Shown here: positions 19,493-28,493 of the stretch, piece by piece | Position numbering within the stretch: the first letter of the stretch is position 1 | Layout: each line of letters starts with the position of its first letter | DNA from: Geminicoccaceae bacterium | GTDB lineage: Bacteria; Pseudomonadota; Alphaproteobacteria; Geminicoccales; Geminicoccaceae | NCBI GenBank assembly: GCA_020638495.1 | Contig: JACKIN010000003.1 | Span: 248,001-312,000 of the forward strand | Reading direction: 5' to 3' | Length of the DNA: 64,000 nucleotides | The notes under the pieces: model-generated | The model's input: only the letters and a program-made list of their open reading frames with translations | Database searches by the model: none | Told to the model about the DNA's origin: nothing | Translations under genes and position numbers: made by a program

Positions 19493-20275
19493 ATGGTCGA
19501 ATTCGCCCTGCCGAAGAACTCCCGGATCGAGGCCGGCAAGTCCCATGCCGTCCCGGACGGTGCGTCCCGCACCAAGACCTTCCGGATCTTCCGCTACGAG
19601 CCGGAGGACGGGAAGAACCCGCACATCGACACCTACACGATCGATCTCGACGATTGCGGGCCGATGGTTCTCGATGCGCTGATCAAGATCAAGGCCGAGA
19701 CCGACAGCACCCTCACCTTCCGCCGCTCCTGCCGCGAGGGCATCTGCGGCTCCTGCTCGATGAACATCGACGGGCACAACACGCTCGCCTGCACCAAGGC
19801 GATCGAGGACGTCGCCGGCGACGACGTGACGGTCTACCCCCTGCCGCACATGTCGGTGATCAAGGACCTGGTCGTCGACTTCACCCAGTTCTGGGCGCAG
19901 TACGAATCGATCGAGCCTTGGCTCAAGACCTACTCGACCGATCCCGCGAAGGAGCGCCTGCAGTCGGTGAACGACCGCGAGGAGCTGGACGGGCTCTACG
20001 AGTGCATCCTCTGCGCCTGCTGCTCGACCGCCTGCCCCTCCTACTGGTGGAACAGCGACAGGTATCTGGGTCCGGCGGTGCTGCTGCAGGCCTATCGCTG
20101 GATCGCCGACAGCCGCGACGAGGCCACGGGCGAGCGGCTCGACGAGCTCGAGGATCCATTCAAGCTGTACCGCTGCCATACCATCATGAACTGCACCAAC
20201 ACCTGCCCGAAGGGCCTCAACCCGGCCAGGGCGATCGGCGAGATAAAAAAACTGGTGGTTGAGCGACGCATCTGA
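19493..20275 (+). CDS. sdhB: Succinate dehydrogenase iron-sulfur subunit
   Basis: This subunit carries electrons from the flavin to ubiquinone. The 260-residue protein has all three cluster motifs: the [2Fe-2S] ligands in CREGICGSCSMNIDG plus a later LAC, the [4Fe-4S] ligands in CILCACCSTACPSYWW, and the [3Fe-4S] ligands in CHTIMNCTNTCPKGLNP. It starts 10 bases after sdhA and is the last gene before a strong terminator. Confidence 0.97.
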   Translation: MVEFALPKNSRIEAGKSHAVPDGASRTKTFRIFRYEPEDGKNPHIDTYTIDLDDCGPMVLDALIKIKAETDSTLTFRRSCREGICGSCSMNIDGHNTLACTKAIEDVAGDDVTVYPLPHMSVIKDLVVDFTQFWAQYESIEPWLKTYSTDPAKERLQSVNDREELDGLYECILCACCSTACPSYWWNSDRYLGPAVLLQAYRWIADSRDEATGERLDELEDPFKLYRCHTIMNCTNTCPKGLNPARAIGEIKKLVVERRI

Positions 20276-20371
20276 TTTTCACTTTTTTCGCGTCTAGCCG
20301 GCGGTGTTGGGTGTTGGTACGTGTCCTCTGCATAAAATGAGGCGTAAGCCCACACACGCAGGTCCGATCTG
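20276..20371 (+). other. Structured intergenic leader before the sdh terminator (possible small RNA)
   Basis: This stretch between sdhB and the terminator is less GC-rich than its neighbours. GTGTTGGG near 20305 can pair (with one bulge) with CCCACACAC near 20349, and CCTC/GAGG could form an inner stem. Weak promoter-like elements (TTGGGT, then CATAAA-like) lie inside. It could be a long 3' UTR of sdhB or a separate small RNA using the same terminator. I recognise no Rfam family. Confidence 0.3.
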
Positions 20372-20401
20372 AAAAGGGAGGCAATCAGCCTCCTTTTTTT
20401 T
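20372..20401 (+). terminator. Canonical rho-independent terminator of sdhCDAB
   Basis: Arms GGGAGGC (20376-20382) and GCCTCCT (20388-20394) flank loop AATCA, extended by A-T pairs and followed by eight Ts ending at 20401. The complement also has a short T-run, so it may work weakly in both directions. It is the only clear hairpin-plus-T-run terminator I saw in the window. Confidence 0.88.
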
Positions 20402-20549
20402 GTGCCGAATTCCTGACCGCCCCCTCTCGGCGGCGCGGCGGCGCGAAACGTATGGACAGACCGCGACAACGCGGCGACCATCCCCTCGCAGTTGCACGAC
20501 ACAGCATGGCGCCGGGTCGCGTGCGGCGTCAGGGCATCAGGGGGACCGC

Positions 20550-21854
20550 ATGCGTCTGACGAATGGCCTGCGGCAGCGGGCGATGGACGGCAACCCGATC
20601 GGCGTCGGGCTGATCGGCTGCGGCAAGTTCGCCACCATGTTCCTGGCCCAGGCGGCCCGCACGCCGGGCATCGCGATTCGCGCCATTGCCGACCTCGATC
20701 CCGCGGGTGCCAGGGCGAAGGTCGAACGTTCGACCGGCCTCGATGCCGATGAGATCCACTTCGTCGACAACCACGCCTCGGTCGTCCACGACGACGATGT
20801 CGAGCTGGTGATCGAGGCGACCGGCGACCCGGTGCAGGGCGTGGTCCATGCGCTGGCCGCGATCGAGGCGCGGCGCCACATCCTGATGGTCAATGTCGAG
20901 GCCGACGTGCTGGTCGGCCCGGCGCTGGCCAAGCGGGCGCGGCATCGCGGCGTGGTCTACAGCCTGGCCTATGGCGACCAGCCGGCCCTGGTCGTCGAGC
21001 TGGTCGACTGGGCGCATGCCGCAGGATTCGAGATCGTCGCCGCCGGCAAGGGCACGAAGCATCGGCCGCACTTCCGCTTCTCGACGCCCGAGACCGTCTG
21101 GGATCACTACGGGCTCACCCCCGAGCGCGCCGCCGCTTCCGGCATGAACCCGAAGATGTTCAATTCCTTCCTCGACGGCACCAAGTCGGCGATCGAGATG
21201 GCGGCGATCGCCAATGCCACCGACCTCGAGGTGGCGCCCGACGGGCTGCTCTTCCCGCCGGCCGCGACCGGCGACCTCGCCACTGTGCTGAGCCAGCGGG
21301 CCGCATCCGCCGGCATGAACGGCCACGGCATGGTCGAGACGGTCTCCTGCCTCGACGGCGAAGGCCGGCCGGTGCCGAACGACCTGCGCTGGGGCGTCTA
21401 TGTCGTCTTCAAGGCGGCGAGCGACTACGTCGCCGGCTGCTTTCGGGACTACGGCCTCGTGACCGACCCGAGCGGCCGGTACGCGACGCTCTGGCGGCCC
21501 TGCCACCTGATCGGCCTCGAGCTCGGCATCTCGGTCGCCGACATGGCGCTGCGCGGCGAGCCGACCGGCGCCCCCTGGCGCTGGGCCGGCGACGTGGCGG
21601 CGACGGCAAAGCGCGATCTCGAGGTCGGCGAGACGCTCGACGGCGAGGGCGGCTTCACCGTCTATGGCGCCCTGGTCCCGGCCGCCGTCGCGGCCGCCGA
21701 GGGCCTGCTGCCGATCGGCCTCGCCCACCATGCGCGCCTCAGGCGGAAGGTGGCCCGTGACCGGCGCCTGACGCTCGACGATGTCGAGCTCGACCGCGAC
21801 ACGCTCGCCTGGGAGCTGCGCACCGAGATCCTCAAGGAAAGCGCGCCGCCATGA
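20550..21854 (+). CDS. NAD-binding oxidoreductase with C-terminal SAF-like domain
   Basis: This 434-residue protein of unknown substrate is homoserine-dehydrogenase-like. The N-terminal Rossmann motif is GLIGCGKFATMF (residues ~19-30), followed by IADLDP. The middle is a catalytic alpha/beta region with TKSAIEMAAIANAT. The C-terminal part (KVARDRRLTLDDVELD) resembles SAF domains seen in sialic-acid synthase and FlgA relatives. AGGGGGA lies upstream of the ATG. Its last 4 bases overlap the next oxidoreductase, so the two probably act in the same sugar or sugar-acid pathway. Family members are often mis-annotated as FlgA-like. Confidence 0.75.
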   Translation: MRLTNGLRQRAMDGNPIGVGLIGCGKFATMFLAQAARTPGIAIRAIADLDPAGARAKVERSTGLDADEIHFVDNHASVVHDDDVELVIEATGDPVQGVVHALAAIEARRHILMVNVEADVLVGPALAKRARHRGVVYSLAYGDQPALVVELVDWAHAAGFEIVAAGKGTKHRPHFRFSTPETVWDHYGLTPERAAASGMNPKMFNSFLDGTKSAIEMAAIANATDLEVAPDGLLFPPAATGDLATVLSQRAASAGMNGHGMVETVSCLDGEGRPVPNDLRWGVYVVFKAASDYVAGCFRDYGLVTDPSGRYATLWRPCHLIGLELGISVADMALRGEPTGAPWRWAGDVAATAKRDLEVGETLDGEGGFTVYGALVPAAVAAAEGLLPIGLAHHARLRRKVARDRRLTLDDVELDRDTLAWELRTEILKESAPP

Positions 21855-23023
21855 ACCCGGTGCTCCGGCAGCTCGGCCGGCGCCTCAGGCTCGGCGTGGT
21901 CGGCGGCGGCGCCGGCTCGTTCATCGGCCCGGTGCACCGCACCGCGGCCCGCCTCGACGACCGCTTCGAGGTGGTGGCGGGCGTGCTGTCGTCGGATGCG
22001 GAGCGGTCCCGGGCGCAGGGTGTCGCGATCGGCCTCGCCCCGGAGCGCGCCTATGCCGACTGGCGAACGATGCTCGAGACGGAGCGCGCCCGGCCGGACG
22101 GGATCGACGTCGTCGCCGTCATGACGCCCAACCACCTGCACTTCCCGGTGGCCGACGCGGCGCTCGATGCCGGCTTCGACGTGGTCTGCGACAAGCCCTT
22201 GGCGATGACCAGCGCCGAGGCGATCGCACTCGTGCGCAAGGTCGCGGCCACCGGCCTCGTCTTCTGCACCACCTACAACTACAGCCAGTACCCGATGGTC
22301 CGCCAGGCCCGCGCCCTGGTCGCTTCCGGGCGCATCGGCGCCGTGCGGCAGATCCACCTCGAATACGTCCAGGGCCACGCCGCTGCCCGCGACACGGCGG
22401 AGACGGCCGCCTGGCGCCACGATCCGGCGCGGTCCGGCCAGTCCCTCATCCTCGGCGACATCGGCACGCACGCCCAGCATCTCGGCGCCTATGTCAGCGG
22501 GCTCGACCTCGAGGCGGTGCTGGCCGAGCTGGCGACGACCGTGCCCGGCCGGGCCAGCGACGACTACGCCGCCCTCCTGCTGCACTGGGCCGGCGGGGCG
22601 CTCGGCACGCTCTGGGTGACCAACGCCGCGGCCGGCGCCGAGCACGGGCTCTCGATCCGGATCTTCGGCGCCGAGGGCGGCCTCGAATGGCAGCAGGAGC
22701 AGCCCAATCATCTGCTGCACCGGCGGCGCGGCGGCTTCGCCGAGCTGCAGACCCGCCGCCTGCATGGCGCGCTGGAGCCCCTGGCCGAGCACGCCACGCG
22801 GCTCGAGATCGGCCATCCCGAGGGTTATCAGGAGGCTTTCGCCAGCCTTTACCGGGACGTCGCCGATGCCGTGGTCGCGCGGCGTACCGGAAGGGCCGTC
22901 GAGCCACTTGCCCTCGACTTCCCGACAGTGCTTGATGGAGCCCGAGGTATCCGGTTCATCGAGGCGGCGGTCGAGAGCAGCCGGACCGGAAGCTGGGTCG
23001 ACTGTCGCCTCGATCCCTGTTGA
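21851..23023 (+). CDS. Gfo/Idh/MocA-family oxidoreductase
   Basis: This 390-residue NAD(P)-dependent sugar or inositol dehydrogenase has a substrate that is not determinable. The N-terminal Rossmann fold has LGVVGGGAGSFIGPVHR, and the Gfo/Idh/MocA signature CDKPLAMTSAEA carries the conserved lysine of the catalytic region. A histidine-containing DIGTHAQHL motif supplies the usual Asp and His. It overlaps the preceding gene by ATGA. The pair suggests a two-step oxidation-reduction of one polyol or sugar acid. Confidence 0.88.
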   Translation: MNPVLRQLGRRLRLGVVGGGAGSFIGPVHRTAARLDDRFEVVAGVLSSDAERSRAQGVAIGLAPERAYADWRTMLETERARPDGIDVVAVMTPNHLHFPVADAALDAGFDVVCDKPLAMTSAEAIALVRKVAATGLVFCTTYNYSQYPMVRQARALVASGRIGAVRQIHLEYVQGHAAARDTAETAAWRHDPARSGQSLILGDIGTHAQHLGAYVSGLDLEAVLAELATTVPGRASDDYAALLLHWAGGALGTLWVTNAAAGAEHGLSIRIFGAEGGLEWQQEQPNHLLHRRRGGFAELQTRRLHGALEPLAEHATRLEIGHPEGYQEAFASLYRDVADAVVARRTGRAVEPLALDFPTVLDGARGIRFIEAAVESSRTGSWVDCRLDPC

Positions 23024-23063
23024 ACGGGATCCGGTGGGCCGAAGGGAAGGGAAACGATACGTC

Positions 23064-23588
23064 ATGCTCGGGCCGAGCCGATCGGAGCTGCAGCGACCGC
23101 TGACCGTCAGACGGGCGAAGGCGCAGGATGCTCCGGCCATCGCCAAGGTCTACGTCGACACGTGGCGCGAGGCCTATCGCGGTCAATTGCCCGAGGACTA
23201 TCTCGAGGGACTTACCTACAGCGCCTTCGAGCGCCACTGGCGCCGCACCCTCGTGGCGCGTGGCTGGGCCTTCGTCGCCGAGATGGACGATCGCGTGATC
23301 GGCATCGCCAGCGGCGGGCGGTCGCGGCGCCAGGCGCTGGCGGGCGGCGAGATCTACGTGCTCTACGTGCATCCCGACCAGCACGGCGCCGGCATCGGCC
23401 GCGCGCTCTTCGATGCCTGTCATTTCGAGCTGGCGCGGCGCCGCTATGCCGGAACCCTGGTCTGGGTGCTGGCGAGCAACCCGGCGCGCGGCTTCTACGA
23501 GCATCTGGGCGGCGAGCGGGTCGCCGAGAACACGCTCGAGATCGGCGGCTCCCGGGTGCTCGAGGTCGCCTATCTCTGGCGCGACTGA
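23064..23588 (+). CDS. GNAT-family N-acetyltransferase
   Basis: This 174-residue acetyltransferase has unknown substrate. The N-terminal strand-helix region TVRRAKAQDAPAIAKVYVDTWREAYRG is typical. The acetyl-CoA-binding loop is VHPDQHGAGIGRALFD (about residues 101-116), and NPARGFYEHLGG follows. AAGGGAAGGGAA lies ~10 bases before the ATG at 23064. The frame is open further upstream but overlaps the previous gene. The gene is 40 bases after it, possibly in the same transcript. Confidence 0.85.
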   Translation: MLGPSRSELQRPLTVRRAKAQDAPAIAKVYVDTWREAYRGQLPEDYLEGLTYSAFERHWRRTLVARGWAFVAEMDDRVIGIASGGRSRRQALAGGEIYVLYVHPDQHGAGIGRALFDACHFELARRRYAGTLVWVLASNPARGFYEHLGGERVAENTLEIGGSRVLEVAYLWRD

Positions 23589-23655
23589 GCACGGCTCGCC
23601 GATGCCCGCCGGGCGTTAACCGAATTTTAGGTCCCGAGGTCCAGGATCGCGTCAG

Positions 23656-24597
23656 ATGCCGCGGGACCAGGGGGCCATGCCCGACACGTTGAACCTGCTG
23701 ATTGTCGAGGACAGCGATGCCGAGCGGGCGCTCCTCGCCGCCGAGCTCGCCTCGTGCCCGCGTCTGGCGCCGCGCATGGCCGCCAGCCTGCACGATGCGG
23801 CCGACGCGATCGCCACCACGCCGCCCGATGTCGTGCTGCTCGATCTGGAGCTGCCCGACGCGCGCGGTCTCAACGGGGTCGAATGGCTGCAGCGGCATCA
23901 CCCGGCCCTCGCCGTGGTGGTGCTCTCCGGCTTCGCCGCCGACGACCTCTTGGTCGCGACCGAGGCGATCCGGCAGGGGGCGCAGGATTTTCTCTGCAAG
24001 GGCCGGATCGACGCCGACCGGCTCTACCGCACGCTCAAGCTGGCGGTCGAGCGCAAGGCGCGCGAGCACCGCCTGGTCCAGGGTGCGGTGCGTGACCCGC
24101 TGACCGGCCTGCCCTGGCTGCCGCAGCTCGAGGAACGGTTCGGCCGCGCGGTTGCGCGCACCGCCCGCAACCGCGCCCATCTGGCCCTCCTGCACATCGC
24201 CGTCGACGATTTCGCGAGCCTGCGCGAGACCCACGGCATCGATCGGGCAGAGGCGGCGCTGGTCGAGCTCGCGCACCGGCTCGGGCGGCAAATGCGGCGC
24301 ACCGACGCCGTCGCCAAGCTCGACGACACGACCTTCGTCGCCCTGATCGACGGCATGAAGCACATCAGCGACGCCTATGTCGTGGCCCGCAAGATCATCG
24401 CCGCCGCGCGCGAGCCGATCCTGGTCGGCGACGCCACGCTGCGCGTCCGGCCGAGCATCGGCGTGGTCACCGGATCCGGCCCCGGCCTCGATTTCCGGGC
24501 ACTCCTGGCGCGGGCCGAGGCGGCGATGGACGAAGCCCGGCGCCAGGGTGGCGAGCGCTATGCCGCCGCGGCCGAGCTCGTGCCGGCCTTGGGCTGA
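23656..24597 (+). CDS. Response regulator with degenerate GGDEF domain
   Basis: This 313-residue two-component output protein has an N-terminal receiver domain with acidic pair Glu18/Asp19, phospho-acceptor Asp63 in VVLLDLELPD, and Lys115 in LCKGRID, so phosphorylation is expected. A C-terminal GGDEF-fold domain begins RDPLTGLPWL. At the position of GGDEF it reads KLDDTTF (residues 221-227), so cyclase activity is very unlikely; it may bind GTP or proteins instead. A second ATG is at 23677. No sensor kinase is adjacent. Confidence 0.85.
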   Translation: MPRDQGAMPDTLNLLIVEDSDAERALLAAELASCPRLAPRMAASLHDAADAIATTPPDVVLLDLELPDARGLNGVEWLQRHHPALAVVVLSGFAADDLLVATEAIRQGAQDFLCKGRIDADRLYRTLKLAVERKAREHRLVQGAVRDPLTGLPWLPQLEERFGRAVARTARNRAHLALLHIAVDDFASLRETHGIDRAEAALVELAHRLGRQMRRTDAVAKLDDTTFVALIDGMKHISDAYVVARKIIAAAREPILVGDATLRVRPSIGVVTGSGPGLDFRALLARAEAAMDEARRQGGERYAAAAELVPALG

Positions 24598-24607
24598 TTT
24601 CTGCCGC

Positions 24608-26194
24608 TCAATCCAACGCCAGCTCGGCGCGGAGCTGGAATTTCTGGATCTTGCCGGTCGCGGTCCTGGGCAGCTCGCGGAGCACGAAACGGCGTGGCAC
24701 CTTGAAGTGGGCCAGACGGTCGCGACAGAAGGCTTCGAGCTCCGCGGCTGGCGGCGCTGCCTGGCCGGGCTTGAGCTCGAGGCAGGCGACCGGCACCTCG
24801 CCCCATTTCTCGTCCGCGACCGCAACGACGGCGGCGAGCAGCACGGCCGGGTGCTGGTGCAGCACACCCTCGACCTCCAGGGAAGAGATGTTCTCGCCGC
24901 CCGAGATGATCACGTCCTTGGCCCGGTCCCTGATCTGGATGAAGCCGTCGGGGTGACGCACCGCCAGGTCGCCGGTATTGAGACGACCGTCCCGGAAAGC
25001 GGCCTCGGTGGCCGCCCTGTCCTTCAGATAGCCCGCCATCAGCGTGTTCGAGCGGATGACGATCTCGCCCATGGTGGCCCCGTCCATCGGCACCGGCTCG
25101 CCCGCCGCATCGACGACGGCGACCTCGGCGGCGAGCGGGTGGCGCACACCCTGGCGCGCCAGCAGCCGCGCCTTCTCCGCGGCGTCCGGCTCACCCCAGT
25201 CGGCGCGTTCCGCGCAAGCAGTGACCGGGCCCAAGGACTCGGTCAGGCCATAGAGATGGATCAGCTCGATGCCCATGGCGTCGAGGCCCTCGATCAATGC
25301 CGTCGTGGGTGCCGCGCCACCGGTGGCGACCCGCACGCGCCTCGGCAGTCTTGGGCTTTGCTCCCGACCCTGATGCAGGAGGTTGTAGAGAACCACCGGC
25401 GCGCAGGCGAAATGGGTGACGGCCTCCTCCCGGAGCGCCGCCACGATGGCGGCGGGATCGGGTCGGTCGAGGCAGACATGCGTGCCGCCGACGGCAGTCA
25501 CGGCCCATGGATGGCACCAGCCATTGCAGTGGAACATGGGCAGCGTCCAGAGATAGACGCTCCGTTCGTCGAAGCCGAGCGCCATGACATTGCCGAGCGC
25601 GTTCAGATGGGCGCCGCGGTGGTGGTAGACGGCGCCCTTGGGGCTGCCGGTGGTGCCGGAGGTGTAGTTGAGGCTGATCGGCTGCCATTCGTCGGCGACG
25701 GCGTCGAGGCTGACCGGCAAGGGCGGCAGACCCTCCGTGAACCCGGCGAGGGACAGGGCATCGAGGGTCACGAGCGGCGTCTCGAGGCCACCTTGCGCGA
25801 GAGCGGCGCGGGTGAGCGGCGCCCGCTCGGCATCGGCCATGACGAGCCGGGCCTCGGCGTGGGCCAGGATGTGGGCCACGGTGGCGGGATCGAGGCGGGT
25901 GTTGATGGCGTTGAGCACCGCACCCGTGAGCGGCACGGCGAAATGCAGGGCGAGCAGCTCCGGCGTGTTGCCGGCGATCACCGAGACGACATCGCCCCGG
26001 CCGATCCCCGACCGGCGAAGGCCGGCGGCGAGCCGGCCGACCAGCTCGCCGAGATCCGTGTAGGAGAGCCGTCGGGCGCCGGCGACGACGGCGGTCTTGC
26101 CCGGGAAGACCTCGATCGAGCGGCGAAGGAAGTCGAGCGGCGTGAGCGGGGCGAAATTGGCAGGGCGAGGGTCGAGGTGGGCATCCCGGCGCAT
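24608..26194 (-). CDS. Acyl-CoA synthetase (AMP-binding)
   Basis: This 528-residue ligase activates a carboxylic acid to its CoA thioester through an acyl-AMP. The P-loop-like YTSGTTGSPKG motif near residue 175, YGLTESLGPVT, the NTGDLAVRHPDG motif and the C-terminal catalytic lysine region (ELPRTATGKIQKF) are all present. It resembles medium-chain or alkyl/aryl acid-CoA ligases. The start ATG at 26194 lies 4 bases after the acyl-CoA dehydrogenase gene, so they are co-transcribed and probably degrade the same acid. Confidence 0.92.
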   Translation of the reverse strand: MRRDAHLDPRPANFAPLTPLDFLRRSIEVFPGKTAVVAGARRLSYTDLGELVGRLAAGLRRSGIGRGDVVSVIAGNTPELLALHFAVPLTGAVLNAINTRLDPATVAHILAHAEARLVMADAERAPLTRAALAQGGLETPLVTLDALSLAGFTEGLPPLPVSLDAVADEWQPISLNYTSGTTGSPKGAVYHHRGAHLNALGNVMALGFDERSVYLWTLPMFHCNGWCHPWAVTAVGGTHVCLDRPDPAAIVAALREEAVTHFACAPVVLYNLLHQGREQSPRLPRRVRVATGGAAPTTALIEGLDAMGIELIHLYGLTESLGPVTACAERADWGEPDAAEKARLLARQGVRHPLAAEVAVVDAAGEPVPMDGATMGEIVIRSNTLMAGYLKDRAATEAAFRDGRLNTGDLAVRHPDGFIQIRDRAKDVIISGGENISSLEVEGVLHQHPAVLLAAVVAVADEKWGEVPVACLELKPGQAAPPAAELEAFCRDRLAHFKVPRRFVLRELPRTATGKIQKFQLRAELALD

Positions 26195-26198
26195 CGGC

Positions 26199-27443
26199 TC
26201 AGCTCCCGGGGCCGGCACCCGTGGCCCGGTGCCTCGCCCGCCTGAGCTCGGCTCTCGCCACGGTGCGCAGATGCACCTCGTCGGGGCCGTCGACGAAGCG
26301 GAGTGCTCTGCCCCAGGTCCAGAGATGGGCGAGCGGCGTGTCGTCGGTGAGGCCCATGGCACCGAAGACCTGGATGGCGCGGTCCAGCACCTCGGTCTGC
26401 AGGCGCGAGACGACGAGCTTGATGGCGGAAACCTCGGCCCGGGCCGCCTTGTTGCCGTCCCGGTCCATGAGCCAGGCCGTGCGGAGCACGTAGAGCCGGG
26501 CCTGGTCGATCTGCATCCGCGAGAGGGCGATCCAGTCCTGGATGTTGGCGAAGTCGGCGAGCGGGCGGCCGAAGGCCTCGCGTGCCATGGCCCGGTCGGC
26601 CATGAGCTCGAGCGCCAGCTCGCACTGGCCGATCGAGCGCATGCAGTGATGCACCCGGCCGGGGCCGAGCCGCGCCTGGGCCAGGGCGAAGCCCCTGCCC
26701 GCCTCGCCCAGAAGGTTGGCGGCGGGGATGCGGACGTCCTCGAAATCGACCTCGCAATGACCCTCGGGGGCGAGATGGCCCATGATCGGCAGGTTGCGGA
26801 CGATCTCCACGCCAGGCGTGTCGAGCGGCACGATGACCATGGAGTGGCGCGCATGGGGGTCGGCGTCGGGGCGCTCGTCGGTGACGCCCATGAGGATCGC
26901 GAAGCGGCAGGCCGGGTGGAGGGCGCCCGTGGTGAACCATTTGCGGCCGTTGACGACGAAGGTGTCGCCGTCGCGGCGGATGGTCGTTTTCAGGTTGGTC
27001 GGATCGGACGAGGCGACGCCGGGCTCGGTGATGGCGACGCAGGAGCGGATGGTGCCGTCGAGCAATGGCATGAGCCAGCGTTCGCGCTGGGCCGGTGTGG
27101 CGCAGAGGTGCAGGAGCTCCATGTTGCCGGTATCGGGGGCACTGCAATTGAAGACCTCGGCCGACCACGGCACCCGGCCCATGATCTCGGCCAAGGGCGC
27201 ATAGGCGAGATTGCTCAGCCGCGTGCCGGGCTCGTCGTCGCGCAAGGCCGGCAGGAAGAGGTTCCACAAGCCCGCTTCCCGGGCCCGGGCCTTGAGCGGC
27301 TCGAGGATCTCGACGGCGTGGCGGCCCGACGACGCGGCGGCACGAAAGGCCGGATCGGCCGGCAGGACGTGCTCGGCCATGAAGGCCGAAAGCTGGTCCC
27401 TGAGGGCCTCGACCTCGGCGGAGAAGGCGAATTCCATTGGCAT
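26199..27443 (-). CDS. Acyl-CoA dehydrogenase
   Basis: This 414-residue FAD enzyme introduces a double bond into an acyl-CoA and passes electrons to ETF. The CVAITEPGVASSDPTN segment (flavin and substrate binding) and the VNGRKWFTTGALHP loop are family features. The C-terminal helix bundle includes REAFGRPLADFANIQDW and QVFGAMGLTDDTPLAHLW. It resembles the ACAD10/11 subgroup, which fits the neighbouring APH-like gene. GGAGGG-type sequence precedes the ATG. Confidence 0.93.
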   Translation of the reverse strand: MPMEFAFSAEVEALRDQLSAFMAEHVLPADPAFRAAASSGRHAVEILEPLKARAREAGLWNLFLPALRDDEPGTRLSNLAYAPLAEIMGRVPWSAEVFNCSAPDTGNMELLHLCATPAQRERWLMPLLDGTIRSCVAITEPGVASSDPTNLKTTIRRDGDTFVVNGRKWFTTGALHPACRFAILMGVTDERPDADPHARHSMVIVPLDTPGVEIVRNLPIMGHLAPEGHCEVDFEDVRIPAANLLGEAGRGFALAQARLGPGRVHHCMRSIGQCELALELMADRAMAREAFGRPLADFANIQDWIALSRMQIDQARLYVLRTAWLMDRDGNKAARAEVSAIKLVVSRLQTEVLDRAIQVFGAMGLTDDTPLAHLWTWGRALRFVDGPDEVHLRTVARAELRRARHRATGAGPGS

Positions 27444-27452
27444 CCCTCCGGA

Positions 27453-28493
27453 TCAGACGTGCACGATGCCCTCGATCACCTCGACGGCGCGGCGGGCGAA
27501 GCGGGCCGAGAGGCGGCCGACCAGGGCGGCGTTGTCGGCCGAGGCATTGCCGGCCTGCGCCCGGGCCGCGATGCCCTCGAAGATGACGGCGAAGCGAAAG
27601 AGCGCCATGGCGTGATGGAAGGGCTGGAGCCGCAGACCGTGGCCGCCGTTCGCCTCATAGGCTCTGAGGAACTCCGCCTCGTCGGGGATGCCGAGGGCCT
27701 CGCGATCGAGGCCGACGAGCCCGCCGAACTCGGCCGGGGTCGAGTGCCAGGCCATGGCGGCGTGCGCGAGGTCGGCGAGCGGATGGCCCAGGGTCGAGAG
27801 CTCCCAGTCGAGGATGCCGATAACGCGGGGCTCGGCCGGATGCAGCATGAGGTTGCCGAGGCGGAAGTCGCCGTGGACGATGGCCGCCGTGTCGTCAGGC
27901 GGGAGGTGCGCGGGCAGCCAGTCGATCAGCCGCTCGATATCGGCGAGGTCGCGGGTCTTGGACAGCTCCCACTGGCGCGTCCAGCGGGCGATCTGGCGGC
28001 TGAAATAGTTGGCCGGCCGGCCGAAATCGGCGAGGCCCACCGCGGCCGGGTCGACCGCGTGCAGACGGGCCAGGGTCTCCGCCATGGAGCGGTAGACGGC
28101 GCGGCGCTCGGCCGGCTCGAAGCCGGGCAGCGCGTTGTCGTGCACCACCCGGCCGTCGAGCCGCTCCATCAGGTAGAAGGGCGTGCCGATGATCTCTTCG
28201 TCGTCAGAATACAGGATCGTCCGCGGCACCGGCACGCCGGTCGCGCCCAGAGCTGTCAGCACGCGGTACTCGCGGTCGACGGCGTGGGCCGAGGGCAGGA
28301 TCGGACCGTCCGGCTTCTTGCGCAGCACCAGCCGGCGGTTGGCGAAGGTGACGAAGAAGGTCGGGTTGGACTGGCCGCCGGCGATCCTCTCGATCCGCGG
28401 CTCGCCCTGGAGCCCGGGCAGGCGGCCGCGCAGGAAGGGGTCGAGCCGACCGAGGTCGAAGCCCGGCGCCGGCGGCGATGCGACGTTGCTCAT
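27453..28493 (-). CDS. Phosphotransferase, aminoglycoside-phosphotransferase (APH) fold
   Basis: This is a small-molecule kinase of 346 residues. The catalytic loop is IVHGDFRLGNLMLHP and the Mg-binding motif is ILDWELSTLG. In mammalian ACAD10/11 an APH-like kinase domain and an acyl-CoA dehydrogenase are fused and process 4-hydroxy acids through a phosphorylated intermediate. Here the two are adjacent genes with an acyl-CoA ligase, so a 4-hydroxyacyl-CoA role is a reasonable inference; antibiotic resistance is not. The start overlaps the transporter stop by ATGA. Confidence 0.88.
   Translation of the reverse strand: MSNVASPPAPGFDLGRLDPFLRGRLPGLQGEPRIERIAGGQSNPTFFVTFANRRLVLRKKPDGPILPSAHAVDREYRVLTALGATGVPVPRTILYSDDEEIIGTPFYLMERLDGRVVHDNALPGFEPAERRAVYRSMAETLARLHAVDPAAVGLADFGRPANYFSRQIARWTRQWELSKTRDLADIERLIDWLPAHLPPDDTAAIVHGDFRLGNLMLHPAEPRVIGILDWELSTLGHPLADLAHAAMAWHSTPAEFGGLVGLDREALGIPDEAEFLRAYEANGGHGLRLQPFHHAMALFRFAVIFEGIAARAQAGNASADNAALVGRLSARFARRAVEVIEGIVHV

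Noticed and set aside
27453..28493. Aminoglycoside resistance kinase
   Set aside because: The APH fold is shared with many metabolic kinases; the neighbours (acyl-CoA dehydrogenase and ligase) point to an ACAD10/11-like metabolic role.
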